Below, in pieces: positions 16,417 to 25,322 of a stretch of 41,296 bases of DNA (position 1 is the stretch's first letter; every line of letters starts with the position of its first letter). The position numbers and the translations under genes were made by a program. Source of the stretch: Lachnospiraceae bacterium (lineage in GTDB: Bacteria > Bacillota > Clostridia > Lachnospirales > Lachnospiraceae). The stretch covers positions 1 through 41,296 of the forward strand of contig JAEEOQ010000110.1 of NCBI GenBank assembly GCA_016284355.1, read 5' to 3'. The notes beneath the pieces were generated by a model. That model made no database searches and was not told the origin of the DNA. It was given only the letters and a program-made list of their open reading frames with translations.

Positions 16417-17093
16417 TATTCTGCCTCCTTTGCCGCTTTCATTTTCTTCTTAAATGCCACGTAGGATAAAGCTATGGCAAGGGCTCCGCTTGGTATCACC
16501 ATCATGCTTGTTGATCCGATAAGTGAAGGAACAAAGCAAAACAGCAATGTCATAAGCGTAAGAACTAAAAGTGAAACAAGTTTGCTTTGTCTGTAATACT
16601 TATATGCCATGGCACCAAACAGGGCAGGAACCACATTTTCAAATGCGGGCTGAAGCGCAGGTGACTGAAGCACCGGCTGAAGCGGGATCATAAGAAGTAC
16701 GCCAAGTGCCAGTACAAGTATTGTTACAAGAGATGAAGTGGCGATAGAAAGAGTTGCCACTATCTCATTTTCGGGAGTTCCGCTCTTTACTCCCACTATA
16801 TCTCTTGCGTTTATGGCGCAAGGTATCTTCATATTGATAAGGTTACCGGTTATAAATGCAAGATAGCTTCCGCCTGCCCCAAGCATCGGCACATATATAA
16901 GATACTCTACAATACCGCTTACAAGGTAAACGATGCCCACACTTAAGAAACCTTTTATAACCGCAGGCATATTGGGCATAGCCTTTAGATAAAGGCCTAT
17001 TATAAACGGAGCCAAAAGAAGCAAAACAAGAACTATACAGGTAAAGATGCGCCCAAGCCTGTGGGTGCCTTTGATATATTTTTCGTTATCCAT
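16416..17093 (-). CDS. Polytopic membrane protein, partner of the DUF5058 protein
   Basis: This 225-aa protein has about six hydrophobic segments (near 15-33, 45-64, 70-85, 110-135, 150-163 and 172-205) and a basic C-terminus. I recognise no named family. The conserved-looking loop SYLAFITGNLINMKIPCAINARDIVG, between the third and fourth segments, is polar enough to be functional. It lies 12 bp after the DUF5058 gene and overlaps the M20 peptidase start by one base. The three genes therefore look like one transcriptional and functional unit, perhaps a two-subunit transporter plus processing enzyme. Confidence 0.7.
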   Translation of the reverse strand: MDNEKYIKGTHRLGRIFTCIVLVLLLLAPFIIGLYLKAMPNMPAVIKGFLSVGIVYLVSGIVEYLIYVPMLGAGGSYLAFITGNLINMKIPCAINARDIVGVKSGTPENEIVATLSIATSSLVTILVLALGVLLMIPLQPVLQSPALQPAFENVVPALFGAMAYKYYRQSKLVSLLVLTLMTLLFCFVPSLIGSTSMMVIPSGALAIALSYVAFKKKMKAAKEAE

Positions 17094-17105
17094 GTCAATT
17101 CCCCC

Positions 17106-17906
17106 TTACATAACCTTTCCCATAAAAATAGCTGCTGCCATAGCTATAAGCATACTTCCTGCCACCGAAAAGCTGTCGATCCAGTCTGCCTTCGCTTTTT
17201 CCTTTACAAAAAGGAAAAGCCCCATAGCAAGCGCTGAAACCACTGCAACCGCAAGGCTTAATGGGCTCCCTCCAAAGGTAAAGGCTCCGTCTTTTGAAAC
17301 GATGCTGCCGATATAGCTTGCGATATACGCAGAAACAAGGCCTATAAACATGGCGGTCATAGCCGTATCTGCAAAAGACGGCTTCTTAGCCTTGTTTTCT
17401 GCTGCCTGCTCTCCTTCTTTTGCGCTTTCGCCCTTCTTCTTTGCAGAAGGGCTCATAAGCCTTGTGATATACGACTTTCCGTTAAATATCATAAGAACCA
17501 TGCCCCAGATAATGCAAAAACACATAAGAAGAGCTATAGTGGTAAAGGCTTCCGGCGTCATTTCAGAAGCTGAAAGGGTTTTTAGGCCCACAGCTTCTCC
17601 TGCTGCTTCCGCCACCTGCGTCTCGTAGTGCAAGGCCCCTATAACAGAAAGCCTAAGCCATGGCCATGGCGTTCCGAGACTTCCCGAAAGTGCTATAACT
17701 CCAAGTAAGATCCCAACACCCGGCAGCACCGAAAATGTGGCGCTGGCGGTAATAACACGTTTCATCTTTCCTGTATCGATCCCCATCTCTTTGCCGGCCT
17801 TGTAGGCTCTGACGCCAAAGATCACGCATATGATCGCCACCAAAAGAATGATCCCCCCGCAAATAAGGTACATTACAGGGCTGTTCAGTTTGCCAAGTAA
17901 TTCCAT
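17106..17906 (-). CDS. DUF5058 family membrane protein
   Basis: This 266-aa protein resembles DUF5058. An N-terminal membrane helix is followed by a short basic RAYKAGKEMGID loop, then the SVLPGVGILLGVIALSGSLGTPWPWLRLSVIG segment, and more helices toward the C-terminus (about six in total). A charged, lysine/glutamate-rich cytoplasmic loop (about 152-178) divides the protein. The biochemical role is not established. Being first in a tight set with another membrane protein and an M20 peptidase supports a transporter role for peptides or acylated amino acids. The start is preceded by CAGGAGGAG. A TATAAT at 17945-17950 on the minus strand could be its -10, but no good -35 is seen. Confidence 0.75.
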   Translation of the reverse strand: MELLGKLNSPVMYLICGGIILLVAIICVIFGVRAYKAGKEMGIDTGKMKRVITASATFSVLPGVGILLGVIALSGSLGTPWPWLRLSVIGALHYETQVAEAAGEAVGLKTLSASEMTPEAFTTIALLMCFCIIWGMVLMIFNGKSYITRLMSPSAKKKGESAKEGEQAAENKAKKPSFADTAMTAMFIGLVSAYIASYIGSIVSKDGAFTFGGSPLSLAVAVVSALAMGLFLFVKEKAKADWIDSFSVAGSMLIAMAAAIFMGKVM

Positions 17907-18059
17907 AACTACTCCTCCTGATATTAAAAATTTCCTTCCTTTACATTATAACCTAATTCTTTATATTTTGGTGTATTTATGTTAAACTCTATTGTGACGG
18001 GATTTTTCTTAAATTTACTTACATTAAAGGGGTTTTCCCACATACGAAAGGAATTTGTT

Positions 18060-20432
18060 ATGAATGAAAAAGCACTCCGAACTTTGGAGTATTATAAGAT
18101 AATTGAAAAACTTGAAGCATACGCTTCAAGCGCACAGGCCAAAGACATGTGCCGTATGCTTAAGCCTTCTGCAAATATAGACGTTATCGTAAAGATGCAG
18201 CAGGAGACGGCAGATGCACTTTCAAGAGTCCTTGCCTCCGGCAGGCTCTCATTTTCAGGTCTTACAGATGTACGTGCTTCCATAAAGCGCCTTGAAGTTG
18301 GCGGAGCTCTTACTATAGGCGAGCTTCTTGCCATCTCAAAAGTACTTGACGTTGCTCTAAGAGCCAAAGCATTTTCGGAAAAGAGGCAGGAAAACCTTCC
18401 TCCCGATAGCCTTTCCGAGTTCTTTGAGCTTTTAGCGCCCCATTCTCCTGAAAATAACGAGATCAAGCGCTGCATTATCGATGAAGACACCATAGCAGAC
18501 GATGCCAGCGCAGGTCTTAAGGCAGCAAGGCGTCAGATCCTCCTTATCAACAACAAGATAAAGGATCAGCTGCAAAACCTTGTAAATGACGCTGCAAGCA
18601 AAGGGCAACTGCAAAATAACATAATCACCATGCGAAACGGCAGATACTGCCTTCCCGTTAAGGCTGAACATAAGAGCCAGATACAGGGAATGATGCATGA
18701 TCAAAGCTCCACAGGTTCTACTGTATTTATCGAGCCCCTCAGCATTGTTAAGCTTAACAACGAACTTGCTGAGGCATTTCTTCAGGAGCAAAAAGAGGTA
18801 CAAAAGGTCCTTGCCGATCTTTCAAACCTTATCGCAGAGCAGATAAGCGACCTTGAATACGACGTAAAGACCCTTGTAAAGCTTGACTTTATCTTTGCAA
18901 AGGCCGAGCTTGCCAAATCTATGAACGCATCCATGCCTGACTTTAACAAAGACAGGCGCATAAACCTTAAGAAAGCCCGTCACCCTCTTATCGATCCGAA
19001 AAAGGTTGTTCCTACAGATATAAGGCTTGGAGATGAATTCAACCTTCTTGTAGTAACAGGCCCAAATACCGGCGGTAAGACAGTTTCCCTTAAGACCATG
19101 GGGCTCCTTTCACTTATGGGCCAGGCAGGCCTCCATATCCCTGCTTTTGACCACTCGGAGCTTGGAGTATTTAAAGAGATCTTTGCAGATATCGGCGATG
19201 AGCAGAGTATAGAGCAAAACCTCTCTACCTTCTCATCCCACATGATAAATACCGTCAATATCCTTAAAAATGCAGACAGTGAGTGCCTTGCTCTCTTTGA
19301 CGAGCCCGGCGCCGGAACAGACCCTACAGAAGGTGCTGCTCTTGCCATGTCAATCCTTTCCTGGCTTCACGATATCGATGCCAGAGTTATGGCCACAACT
19401 CACTACAGCGAGCTTAAGATATTTGCTCTCGGAACTCCGGGTGTTTGCAATGCATGCTGTGAGTTTGACGTAGAAACACTTGCTCCTACCTACAGGCTCC
19501 TTATCGGTGTCCCGGGAAAGAGTAACGCTTTTGCTATTTCTTCTAAGCTGGGGCTTCCCGACCACATTATCGAAGATGCCAAGAAGCGCATAGGTGAAAG
19601 CGATCAGAAATTTGAAGATGTTATCGCTTCTCTTGAAGACTCCAAAAAAGAGATCGAAAAAGAACAGGAATATATCGCAGCTCTTAAAAAAGAGGCAGAA
19701 GAGCTTCGCGCCGACCTTGACGGAGCCAAAGAAAAGCTTGAGTCTCAAAAGAGCCGTATCCTTGACGAAGCAAGAGTCGAGGCTGAAAAGCTTCTTTCTG
19801 AAGCAAAAGATTTTGCAGACGAGACCATCCGCAACTTTAATAAATGGGGCGCGCAGGGTGCTAATAAAGACATGGAAAACGCCCGCAACGAGCTTAACAA
19901 AAAGCTAAGCAAAACAAACCGCGAGGGCCTTAAGGCCAAAACCCCTGCAAATAAAGTTGACCCAAAGAAGCTTCATATCGGCGATTCGGTCAATGTCCTG
20001 TCTCTTGGCCTTAAAGGCACGGTCAGCACACTTCCAAACGCCAAGGGCGACCTTTTTGTGCAAATGGGTATTCTTCGCAGTCAGGTAAACGTGTCAGATC
20101 TTGAACTTACACAGGAGACCATAGAGGACAACAAGAGAGCCAAAACTGGAAAGGGCTCTATCGGCCTTAGCAAGAGCCTTTCAGTATCAACAGAGATCAA
20201 CCTTATCGGCATGACTACCGACGAGGCCATATTTACACTTGATAAATACCTTGACGACGCATATCTTGCCCACCTTCCGTCTGTCCGCATCATCCACGGC
20301 AACGGTACCGGAGCTCTTAGAAGCGCCGTACAGGCAAAACTTAAGAAAACCAAGTATGTAAAAGGCTTCCATCTCGGAGAATTCGGAGAGGGAGATCACG
20401 GAGTTACCATAGCAGAGTTCAGGGAGGGTTAA
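18060..20432 (+). CDS. mutS2: MutS2 family ATPase with Smr nuclease domain
   Basis: This 790-aa protein has the full MutS2 layout. A helical lever/core is followed by the ABC-type ATPase with Walker A GPNTGGKT (about 333-340) and Walker B ALFDEPGAGTDPTEG. A coiled-coil insert comes next (about 520-620, rich in K/E), and then the C-terminal Smr domain with INLIGMT and the IHGNGTGALR motif. It lacks the MutS mismatch-recognition domain. MutS2 suppresses homologous recombination in some bacteria and, in Bacillus (also called RqcU), acts on collided ribosomes. The start is ATG 18060 with AAAGGA upstream; the open frame begins 27 codons earlier. The next gene starts 5 bp after its stop. Confidence 0.95.
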   Translation: MNEKALRTLEYYKIIEKLEAYASSAQAKDMCRMLKPSANIDVIVKMQQETADALSRVLASGRLSFSGLTDVRASIKRLEVGGALTIGELLAISKVLDVALRAKAFSEKRQENLPPDSLSEFFELLAPHSPENNEIKRCIIDEDTIADDASAGLKAARRQILLINNKIKDQLQNLVNDAASKGQLQNNIITMRNGRYCLPVKAEHKSQIQGMMHDQSSTGSTVFIEPLSIVKLNNELAEAFLQEQKEVQKVLADLSNLIAEQISDLEYDVKTLVKLDFIFAKAELAKSMNASMPDFNKDRRINLKKARHPLIDPKKVVPTDIRLGDEFNLLVVTGPNTGGKTVSLKTMGLLSLMGQAGLHIPAFDHSELGVFKEIFADIGDEQSIEQNLSTFSSHMINTVNILKNADSECLALFDEPGAGTDPTEGAALAMSILSWLHDIDARVMATTHYSELKIFALGTPGVCNACCEFDVETLAPTYRLLIGVPGKSNAFAISSKLGLPDHIIEDAKKRIGESDQKFEDVIASLEDSKKEIEKEQEYIAALKKEAEELRADLDGAKEKLESQKSRILDEARVEAEKLLSEAKDFADETIRNFNKWGAQGANKDMENARNELNKKLSKTNREGLKAKTPANKVDPKKLHIGDSVNVLSLGLKGTVSTLPNAKGDLFVQMGILRSQVNVSDLELTQETIEDNKRAKTGKGSIGLSKSLSVSTEINLIGMTTDEAIFTLDKYLDDAYLAHLPSVRIIHGNGTGALRSAVQAKLKKTKYVKGFHLGEFGEGDHGVTIAEFREG

Positions 20433-20436
20433 TAAA

Positions 20437-21147
20437 GTGGCCTACAAACAGAAGATTCTTATTGTTGATGATGATGAAAATATAGCAGAGCTTATCTCGC
20501 TGTATCTTTCAAAGGAGTGTTTTGAAACAAAGATCGCTTACGATGGCGAAGAAGCTTTGGACTATTTTCCTGAGTTTGCACCGGACCTTGTTCTTCTTGA
20601 TCTGATGCTGCCGGGTATCGACGGCTACGAGGTCTGCCGCGAGATAAGGAAAAACAGCAAGATTCCTATCATAATGCTTTCAGCAAAAGGCGAGGTGTTT
20701 GATAAGGTGCTGGGTCTTGAGCTTGGTGCAGACGACTACATGATAAAGCCTTTTGATTCAAAAGAGCTTGTAGCAAGAGTAAAGGCAGTCCTTCGTCGCT
20801 ATACTCCTTCCGATTCACCTGCCGCCGCAAAAGACAAGCCTGTGGGCGATTTTGTGGAGTATCAGGATCTTCTTATCAACCTTACAAACTACTCTGTTAC
20901 CTGCGATGGTATGCGGGTAGAGATGCCTCCAAAGGAACTTGAACTTTTTTACTTCCTCGCTTCTCACCCAAATCAGGTGTTTACAAGAGAACAGCTCCTT
21001 GACCACATCTGGGGCTACGAATATGTTGGCGACACCCGAACCGTTGACGTACACATAAAGAGACTTCGCGAGAAGATACATGATCATGACAGCTGGGGCC
21101 TTGGTACAGTCTGGGGAATCGGCTACAAATTTGAAACAAAAAGATAA
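20437..21147 (+). CDS. OmpR/PhoB-type response regulator
   Basis: This 236-aa regulator has a receiver domain with D11-D13, phospho-acceptor D55 (LVLLDLMLPG) and K104 (MIKPFD). A linker and a winged-helix DNA-binding domain follow (LELFYFLASHPNQVFTRE, then VDVHIKRLREKI). It starts with GTG; AGGGAGGG, overlapping the end of mutS2, is its ribosome site, so the two genes are probably coupled. The histidine kinase follows 28 bp downstream with its own strong ribosome site. The target genes are unknown. The closest-looking types are the Firmicute PhoP/ResD/VicR group, but the signal cannot be inferred from sequence. Confidence 0.93.
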   Translation: MAYKQKILIVDDDENIAELISLYLSKECFETKIAYDGEEALDYFPEFAPDLVLLDLMLPGIDGYEVCREIRKNSKIPIIMLSAKGEVFDKVLGLELGADDYMIKPFDSKELVARVKAVLRRYTPSDSPAAAKDKPVGDFVEYQDLLINLTNYSVTCDGMRVEMPPKELELFYFLASHPNQVFTREQLLDHIWGYEYVGDTRTVDVHIKRLREKIHDHDSWGLGTVWGIGYKFETKR

Positions 21148-21175
21148 CTTTACCACATAAAGAAAGGAGGACGTT

Positions 21176-22591
21176 ATGAGACCGACGCTGCTTGTTAAAT
21201 ACGCTGTTTCTTATATTCTCATTATCGTTATAGCGTTATTTATCTTTAATACCTACGGTCTTGGCAGGATACGAAAAAGCCTTACCGTGCAGCGCCTTAA
21301 TGTCCTTCAAAACGAGGCTTCCGTTATATCCGAAGCCTACGTAAACAGCTATTATTCAGGCAACGTCCCCCTTACAAATGTGGTGGCTCAGCTTAAGACC
21401 ATCGACATCCTTGCAAATGCCAGGATCTGGATAGTCAGTAAAGACCGTTATATAACCTTTGACTCAAGATCGTCTATGAGCCTTGGAACCCAGCTTACAG
21501 AGGACTTTCTTGCAGCAGATTCCAACGAATATGTTCAGGTCAATAATCTTATAAACGACCCTATGCTTAGCGTGGTTTACCCTGTATACAACAACTGGGT
21601 TCTTAGCGGATATATTGTTCTCCTTTCTCCCGTAAGTGAGATAGATAAAGCTTCCATTTACTATGCGAACACCATCAACATCTGCTTCCTTTTGGTGGCC
21701 TTTGTACTTTTTATCTTCCTTTTATTCCTTTACCTTATTTCCATTGTGCCCCTTAAAAGGACTATTGCAGCAGCAAGACAATACGCAGATGGTCATTTTA
21801 ACTACAAATCAAAGATCACAGATACCCACGACGAGTTCTACGATCTTTCTACGACGATAGAATATATGGCGGGGGAGCTTCAGAAAAACGAGGACTACCA
21901 GCACAAATTTATCTCCAATATCTCCCACGATTTCAGGTCTCCTCTTACCTCAATAAAAGGCTATACCGAGGCTATGCTTGACGGTACCATACCTCCGGAG
22001 ATGCACGAAAAATACCTTAACACCATCAATTTTGAGATAGAGCGCCTTACCAAGCTTACAAGCGGGATCCTTGACTTAAACAACTTTGACAGCAATTCGA
22101 TCCGTCTTGATATAACCGATTTTGATATCAACAGTATTATCAAAAAAACTGCCGAGGTATTTGAAGGCTCCTGCCTAAAAAAGCGCATCACCTTAAGGCT
22201 TACTTTTTCAGGTACGGTTTCTATGGTAAGAGCAGATCAGGGCCGTATACAGCAGGTTTTATACAATCTCCTTGATAATGCCATAAAGTTTTCTCATCAT
22301 GACTCCTTTATTGATATAAGCGTAAAGGAAAAGAACAACAAATACTTTGTATCTGTAAAAGATCACGGAAGCGGAATACCAAAAGAATCCATCGGAAAGA
22401 TTTTTGACCGTTTTTATAAGTCTGACTCTTCAAGAGGCAAAGACAAAAAAGGGACAGGTCTTGGCCTGTCCATAGTTAAAGAAATAATAAATATGCATGG
22501 GGAAAACATAAATGTAGTAAGTACCGAAGGAGTCGGCACCGAGTTTACCTTCTCTATTGCAAAAGCTCCTGAGGCTGAGGAAGAGGACTAA
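21176..22591 (+). CDS. Membrane sensor histidine kinase with HAMP domain
   Basis: This 471-aa kinase is the partner of the upstream regulator. Membrane helices lie at about 8-26 and 165-190 and enclose a roughly 135-residue extracellular sensor domain. A HAMP linker follows (about 191-240), then the dimerisation domain with phospho-acceptor H251 in ISHDFRSPL. The ATPase domain has N box LYNLLDNAIKF and G boxes DHGSGIP and GTGLGLSIV. AAAGGAGG precedes the ATG. Its stop codon overlaps the convergent trmL stop by 4 bp, leaving no room for an intergenic terminator. Confidence 0.93.
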   Translation: MRPTLLVKYAVSYILIIVIALFIFNTYGLGRIRKSLTVQRLNVLQNEASVISEAYVNSYYSGNVPLTNVVAQLKTIDILANARIWIVSKDRYITFDSRSSMSLGTQLTEDFLAADSNEYVQVNNLINDPMLSVVYPVYNNWVLSGYIVLLSPVSEIDKASIYYANTINICFLLVAFVLFIFLLFLYLISIVPLKRTIAAARQYADGHFNYKSKITDTHDEFYDLSTTIEYMAGELQKNEDYQHKFISNISHDFRSPLTSIKGYTEAMLDGTIPPEMHEKYLNTINFEIERLTKLTSGILDLNNFDSNSIRLDITDFDINSIIKKTAEVFEGSCLKKRITLRLTFSGTVSMVRADQGRIQQVLYNLLDNAIKFSHHDSFIDISVKEKNNKYFVSVKDHGSGIPKESIGKIFDRFYKSDSSRGKDKKGTGLGLSIVKEIINMHGENINVVSTEGVGTEFTFSIAKAPEAEEED

Positions 22592-23085
22592 TCATCCCAC
22601 TTCAGTCTGTGAAGCTCGCCCTTAAGGTTAAAGCCCGGGAAGTTATTCTGCCTAAGCGCTTCGTAAGTAACGATAGCTACTGAGTTTGAAAGGTTTAAAG
22701 ACCTTGTTTCTCCCACCATAGGTATACGCACGCAGGTATCTTTATAGTCAAGAAGGATCTCTTCAGGGATTCCCGCACTTTCTTTTCCAAACATTATATA
22801 GCAGTCTTCTTCGTAGTTTACTTCAGTATAGGACTTTCTTGCCTTTGTGGTAGCCATATAGATCTTGGCCCCGGGGTTCTTTGCCTTAAAATCCTCAAAA
22901 TCCTTATATATGGTAACATCAAGGTCTTTCCAGTAATCAAGCCCTGCTCTTTTTATTTCCTTCTCATTTATAAGAAAACCAAGAGGCTCGATAAGATGAA
23001 GCCTTGAACCTGTGGCTACGCAGGTACGCCCAATATTTCCTGTATTGCCGGGTATCTCCGGCTCATGTAAAACTATATTCAGCAT
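22588..23085 (-). CDS. trmL: tRNA (cytidine/uridine-2'-O-)-methyltransferase TrmL
   Basis: This 165-aa SPOUT methyltransferase reads LNIVLHEPEIPGNTGNIGRTC at the N-terminus, the family hallmark. The knot-forming C-terminal motifs are MFGKESAGIPEEIL and VRIPMVGETRSLNLSNSVAIV. It methylates the ribose of the wobble base 34 in certain leucine tRNAs using SAM. The length is normal for TrmL (about 155-165). I chose ATG 23085, which has AAAGGGAG upstream, over the earlier frame start. It is the last gene of a minus-strand run, separated from cheX by a hairpin that may attenuate read-through. Confidence 0.93.
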   Translation of the reverse strand: MLNIVLHEPEIPGNTGNIGRTCVATGSRLHLIEPLGFLINEKEIKRAGLDYWKDLDVTIYKDFEDFKAKNPGAKIYMATTKARKSYTEVNYEEDCYIMFGKESAGIPEEILLDYKDTCVRIPMVGETRSLNLSNSVAIVTYEALRQNNFPGFNLKGELHRLKWDD

Positions 23086-23107
23086 TTTAACTCCCTTTCT
23101 ACGCAAC

Positions 23108-23134
23108 ATAAAAGAAGTGACTTTTCGTCACTTC
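23108..23134 (-). terminator. Hairpin terminator or attenuator between cheX and trmL
   Basis: A perfect 8-bp stem GAAGTGAC/GTCACTTC with a 5-nt loop (23114-23134) is followed on the minus strand by TTTTATG. It lies 21 bp past the cheX stop and just upstream of the trmL ribosome site. The mirror strand also has a T-rich tail, so it could work in both directions. Confidence 0.65.
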
Positions 23135-23155
23135 CTTTAGTTTATCTTTATTTTT

Positions 23156-23629
23156 TTATTCTGCTTTAATAGCAATGTTGAATTCGATATTCTTTCCTTC
23201 GTCGTAAGTAAGAGGAATACAGATATTCTTTGTAAACTGGGTAGAGAACTTAACATTACCGTTACACATGGTAGGAGGAGTGATGTCTATACCGATTCCT
23301 TTGGTAGAGAATATAGTAGCGGTGTTACCCATTATCATATTGCCAAGCTCACAGATGGCACTTGTGGCAATCTCATCCATCTCGGTAAGTCCCGGCATCA
23401 TCATCATTCGGCCTGCCACATCACAAGCAATAGCATGTTCAAAAGCTATCATAACCTGGCCACGCATCTCACCGGTAACACCGATCATGATAACCACTGA
23501 GTCTGCAGTAAAGGACATATCTCTAAGGAACGGTTTGCCGATCTTGCAATCTACCTGAACCATGTCTTTAAGGATGCTGGTAGCCGCTGAAAGGAATGGG
23601 TTGATATATTCTACGTTTAGTCCTGCCAT
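23156..23629 (-). CDS. cheX: CheX-like chemotaxis phosphatase
   Basis: This 157-aa protein resembles CheX of the CheC/CheX/FliY family, which removes phosphate from CheY-P or similar receivers. The family's active-site helix is visible as EIATSAICELGNMIMGN, with the E-x-x-N pair (ELGN) and the trailing GN. An FTADSVVIMIGVTGEMRGQVMIAF strand region precedes it. The ribosome site is GAGGAGG. No flagellar, CheY or receptor gene lies in the window, so the partner receiver is unknown; in some Clostridia CheX-like proteins sit apart from chemotaxis operons. It may be co-transcribed with the aminotransferase gene 44 bp upstream. Confidence 0.82.
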   Translation of the reverse strand: MAGLNVEYINPFLSAATSILKDMVQVDCKIGKPFLRDMSFTADSVVIMIGVTGEMRGQVMIAFEHAIACDVAGRMMMMPGLTEMDEIATSAICELGNMIMGNTATIFSTKGIGIDITPPTMCNGNVKFSTQFTKNICIPLTYDEGKNIEFNIAIKAE

Positions 23630-23673
23630 GAGTATTCCTCCTCGTAAAAATTTTCAGTAAAGCGACCCAAAAA

Positions 23674-24837
23674 CTACTGGTGTCTTTTAACGAATCGCTC
23701 GATTCTCTCCATTGCTGCTTTAAGATTCTCGATGGAATATGCATAAGAGATACGAAGGAAACCTTCTCCGCAATCTCCGAATGCTGTTCCCGGAATGACG
23801 GCAACGCGTTCTTCCTCAAGAAGTTTCATCGCAAAATCGTCGGAAGTCATTCCAAATTTCTTTATATTAGGGAATACGTAAAACGCGCCCATAGGCTCGA
23901 AACATTCGATCCCCATACGACGGAAGGCTGCAATAAGGTACTTACGACGCTGGTCATAAACCTCACGCATCTCATCTACGTCGGAATCTCCATTCTTTAA
24001 AGCTTCTACCGCAGCATACTGGCTGGTGGTAGGCGCACACATGATAGCGAACTGATGGATCTTAATCATCTGCTTTAAGATAACCGCAGGAGCGCAGGCA
24101 TATCCAAGCCTCCAGCCGGTCATAGCATAGGCTTTTGAAAAACCGTTTATGGTAACGGTACGCTCTTTCATACCCGGCAGAGAAGCGATACTAACGTGGC
24201 TAACGCCGCCGTAAGTAAGCTCGGAGTAGATCTCATCAGATATAACAAAAAGGTCTTTTTCTATGATGACCTTAGCTATCTTTTCAAGGTCTTCCCTTCT
24301 CATAACAGCTCCTGTAGGGTTGTTTGGAAAAGGAAGGATAAGGATCTTTGTCTTGTCTGTGATCTTCTCAAGAAGTTCTTCAGGGGTAAGCCTGAATTCA
24401 TTTTCTTCTTTAAGGTCTATTGTAACAGGCACAGCTCCGATAAGCTGAGTACAAGGCAGATAGGACACGTAGCTTGGAGTCGGGATAAGGATCTCGTCTC
24501 CCGGGTCTGCCATGGCACGAAGCGCCACATCTATAGCCTCACTGCCACCTATAGTGACCATGATCTCGCTTGCAGGATCGTATGTAATATTGCATCTTCT
24601 CTCGAGATAATTTGCTATCTCATTTTTAAGGGCCACAAGTCCTGCGTTTGACGTATAGTGGGTACGTCCTTTTTCAAGGGAATAAATACCCTCTTCTCTG
24701 ATATGCCAGGGAGTATCAAAATCCGGCTCACCAACGCCAAGAGAGATAACATCTTTCATCTCCTGAACTATATCAAAAAACTTTCTGATGCCGGAAGGTT
24801 TGATCTCCTTAATAACTTTATTTAATGGGTCTCTCAC
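23674..24837 (-). CDS. Class I/II pyridoxal-phosphate aminotransferase (aspartate/aromatic type)
   Basis: This 387-aa fold-type I enzyme carries FPNNPTGAVM (cofactor-contact loop), ISDEIYSELTYGG, and the Schiff-base lysine in INGFSKAYAMTGWRLGYA. It closes with a substrate-carboxylate arginine in GFLRISYAYS. It most likely moves amino groups between an amino acid and a 2-oxo acid; the exact substrate cannot be read from sequence. The start is GTG, overlapping the TGA of the Lrp gene (GTGA), a strong sign of translational coupling. The linked Lrp-type regulator suggests control by an amino acid. The length is normal for the family. Confidence 0.92.
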   Translation of the reverse strand: MRDPLNKVIKEIKPSGIRKFFDIVQEMKDVISLGVGEPDFDTPWHIREEGIYSLEKGRTHYTSNAGLVALKNEIANYLERRCNITYDPASEIMVTIGGSEAIDVALRAMADPGDEILIPTPSYVSYLPCTQLIGAVPVTIDLKEENEFRLTPEELLEKITDKTKILILPFPNNPTGAVMRREDLEKIAKVIIEKDLFVISDEIYSELTYGGVSHVSIASLPGMKERTVTINGFSKAYAMTGWRLGYACAPAVILKQMIKIHQFAIMCAPTTSQYAAVEALKNGDSDVDEMREVYDQRRKYLIAAFRRMGIECFEPMGAFYVFPNIKKFGMTSDDFAMKLLEEERVAVIPGTAFGDCGEGFLRISYAYSIENLKAAMERIERFVKRHQ

Positions 24838-25322
24838 GGTAAAATCAGCTCTCTTTCATCTTTTTTATCTTCTACGAGAGCTAAGCCATGTTCCTTATAC
24901 TTCTTTAATACAAAGTGTGTAGCTGTGGAAAGAACAGATTCCATAGGTGCAAGCTTGCTTGAAACAAAGGTTGCAACCTCACGCATAGTCTTTCCTTCTA
25001 CAATGACCATAAGGTCGTAATCAGCCGACATAAGGTATACATACTCAACTTCGTCAAATTTGTATATCCTTTCCGCGACATCTTCAAAGCCAACGCCGCG
25101 CTTTGGCTGAACTTTTACTTCTATAAGAGCGGTGACCTTTTCGATATTTGTCTTGTCCCAGTCGATAAGGGTCGGATAACCGCAGATCACATTTTCTTCT
25201 TCCATAGCTCTTATTTCGGCAGCGATCTCATCCGCCGAGCTTCCGAGCATATCTGCAAGGTCTGATACACTGATCTTGCTGTTCTTATCAAGGTTCTTAA
25301 GTATTGCATTTCTAAGTTCCAT
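24834..25322 (-). CDS. Lrp/AsnC family transcriptional regulator
   Basis: This 162-aa protein has an N-terminal helix-turn-helix (about 5-55, LKNLDKNSKISVSDLADMLG) and a C-terminal ligand-sensing RAM domain (about 68-145, with VEYVYLMSADYDLMVIVEG). Lrp-type proteins form octamers that bind DNA and respond to amino acids or related metabolites. The stop overlaps the aminotransferase start and the start overlaps the upstream stop (TAATG), so three genes are coupled. It likely regulates amino acid metabolism genes including its own operon. In some Lachnospiraceae the same regulator-aminotransferase pair recurs, which I state from memory rather than a search. Confidence 0.9.
   Translation of the reverse strand: MELRNAILKNLDKNSKISVSDLADMLGSSADEIAAEIRAMEEENVICGYPTLIDWDKTNIEKVTALIEVKVQPKRGVGFEDVAERIYKFDEVEYVYLMSADYDLMVIVEGKTMREVATFVSSKLAPMESVLSTATHFVLKKYKEHGLALVEDKKDERELILP

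Noticed and set aside
17951-18059. Riboswitch or structured leader between DUF5058 and mutS2 genes
   Set aside because: AT-rich spacer without conserved stems; only weak promoter-like hexamers are seen.
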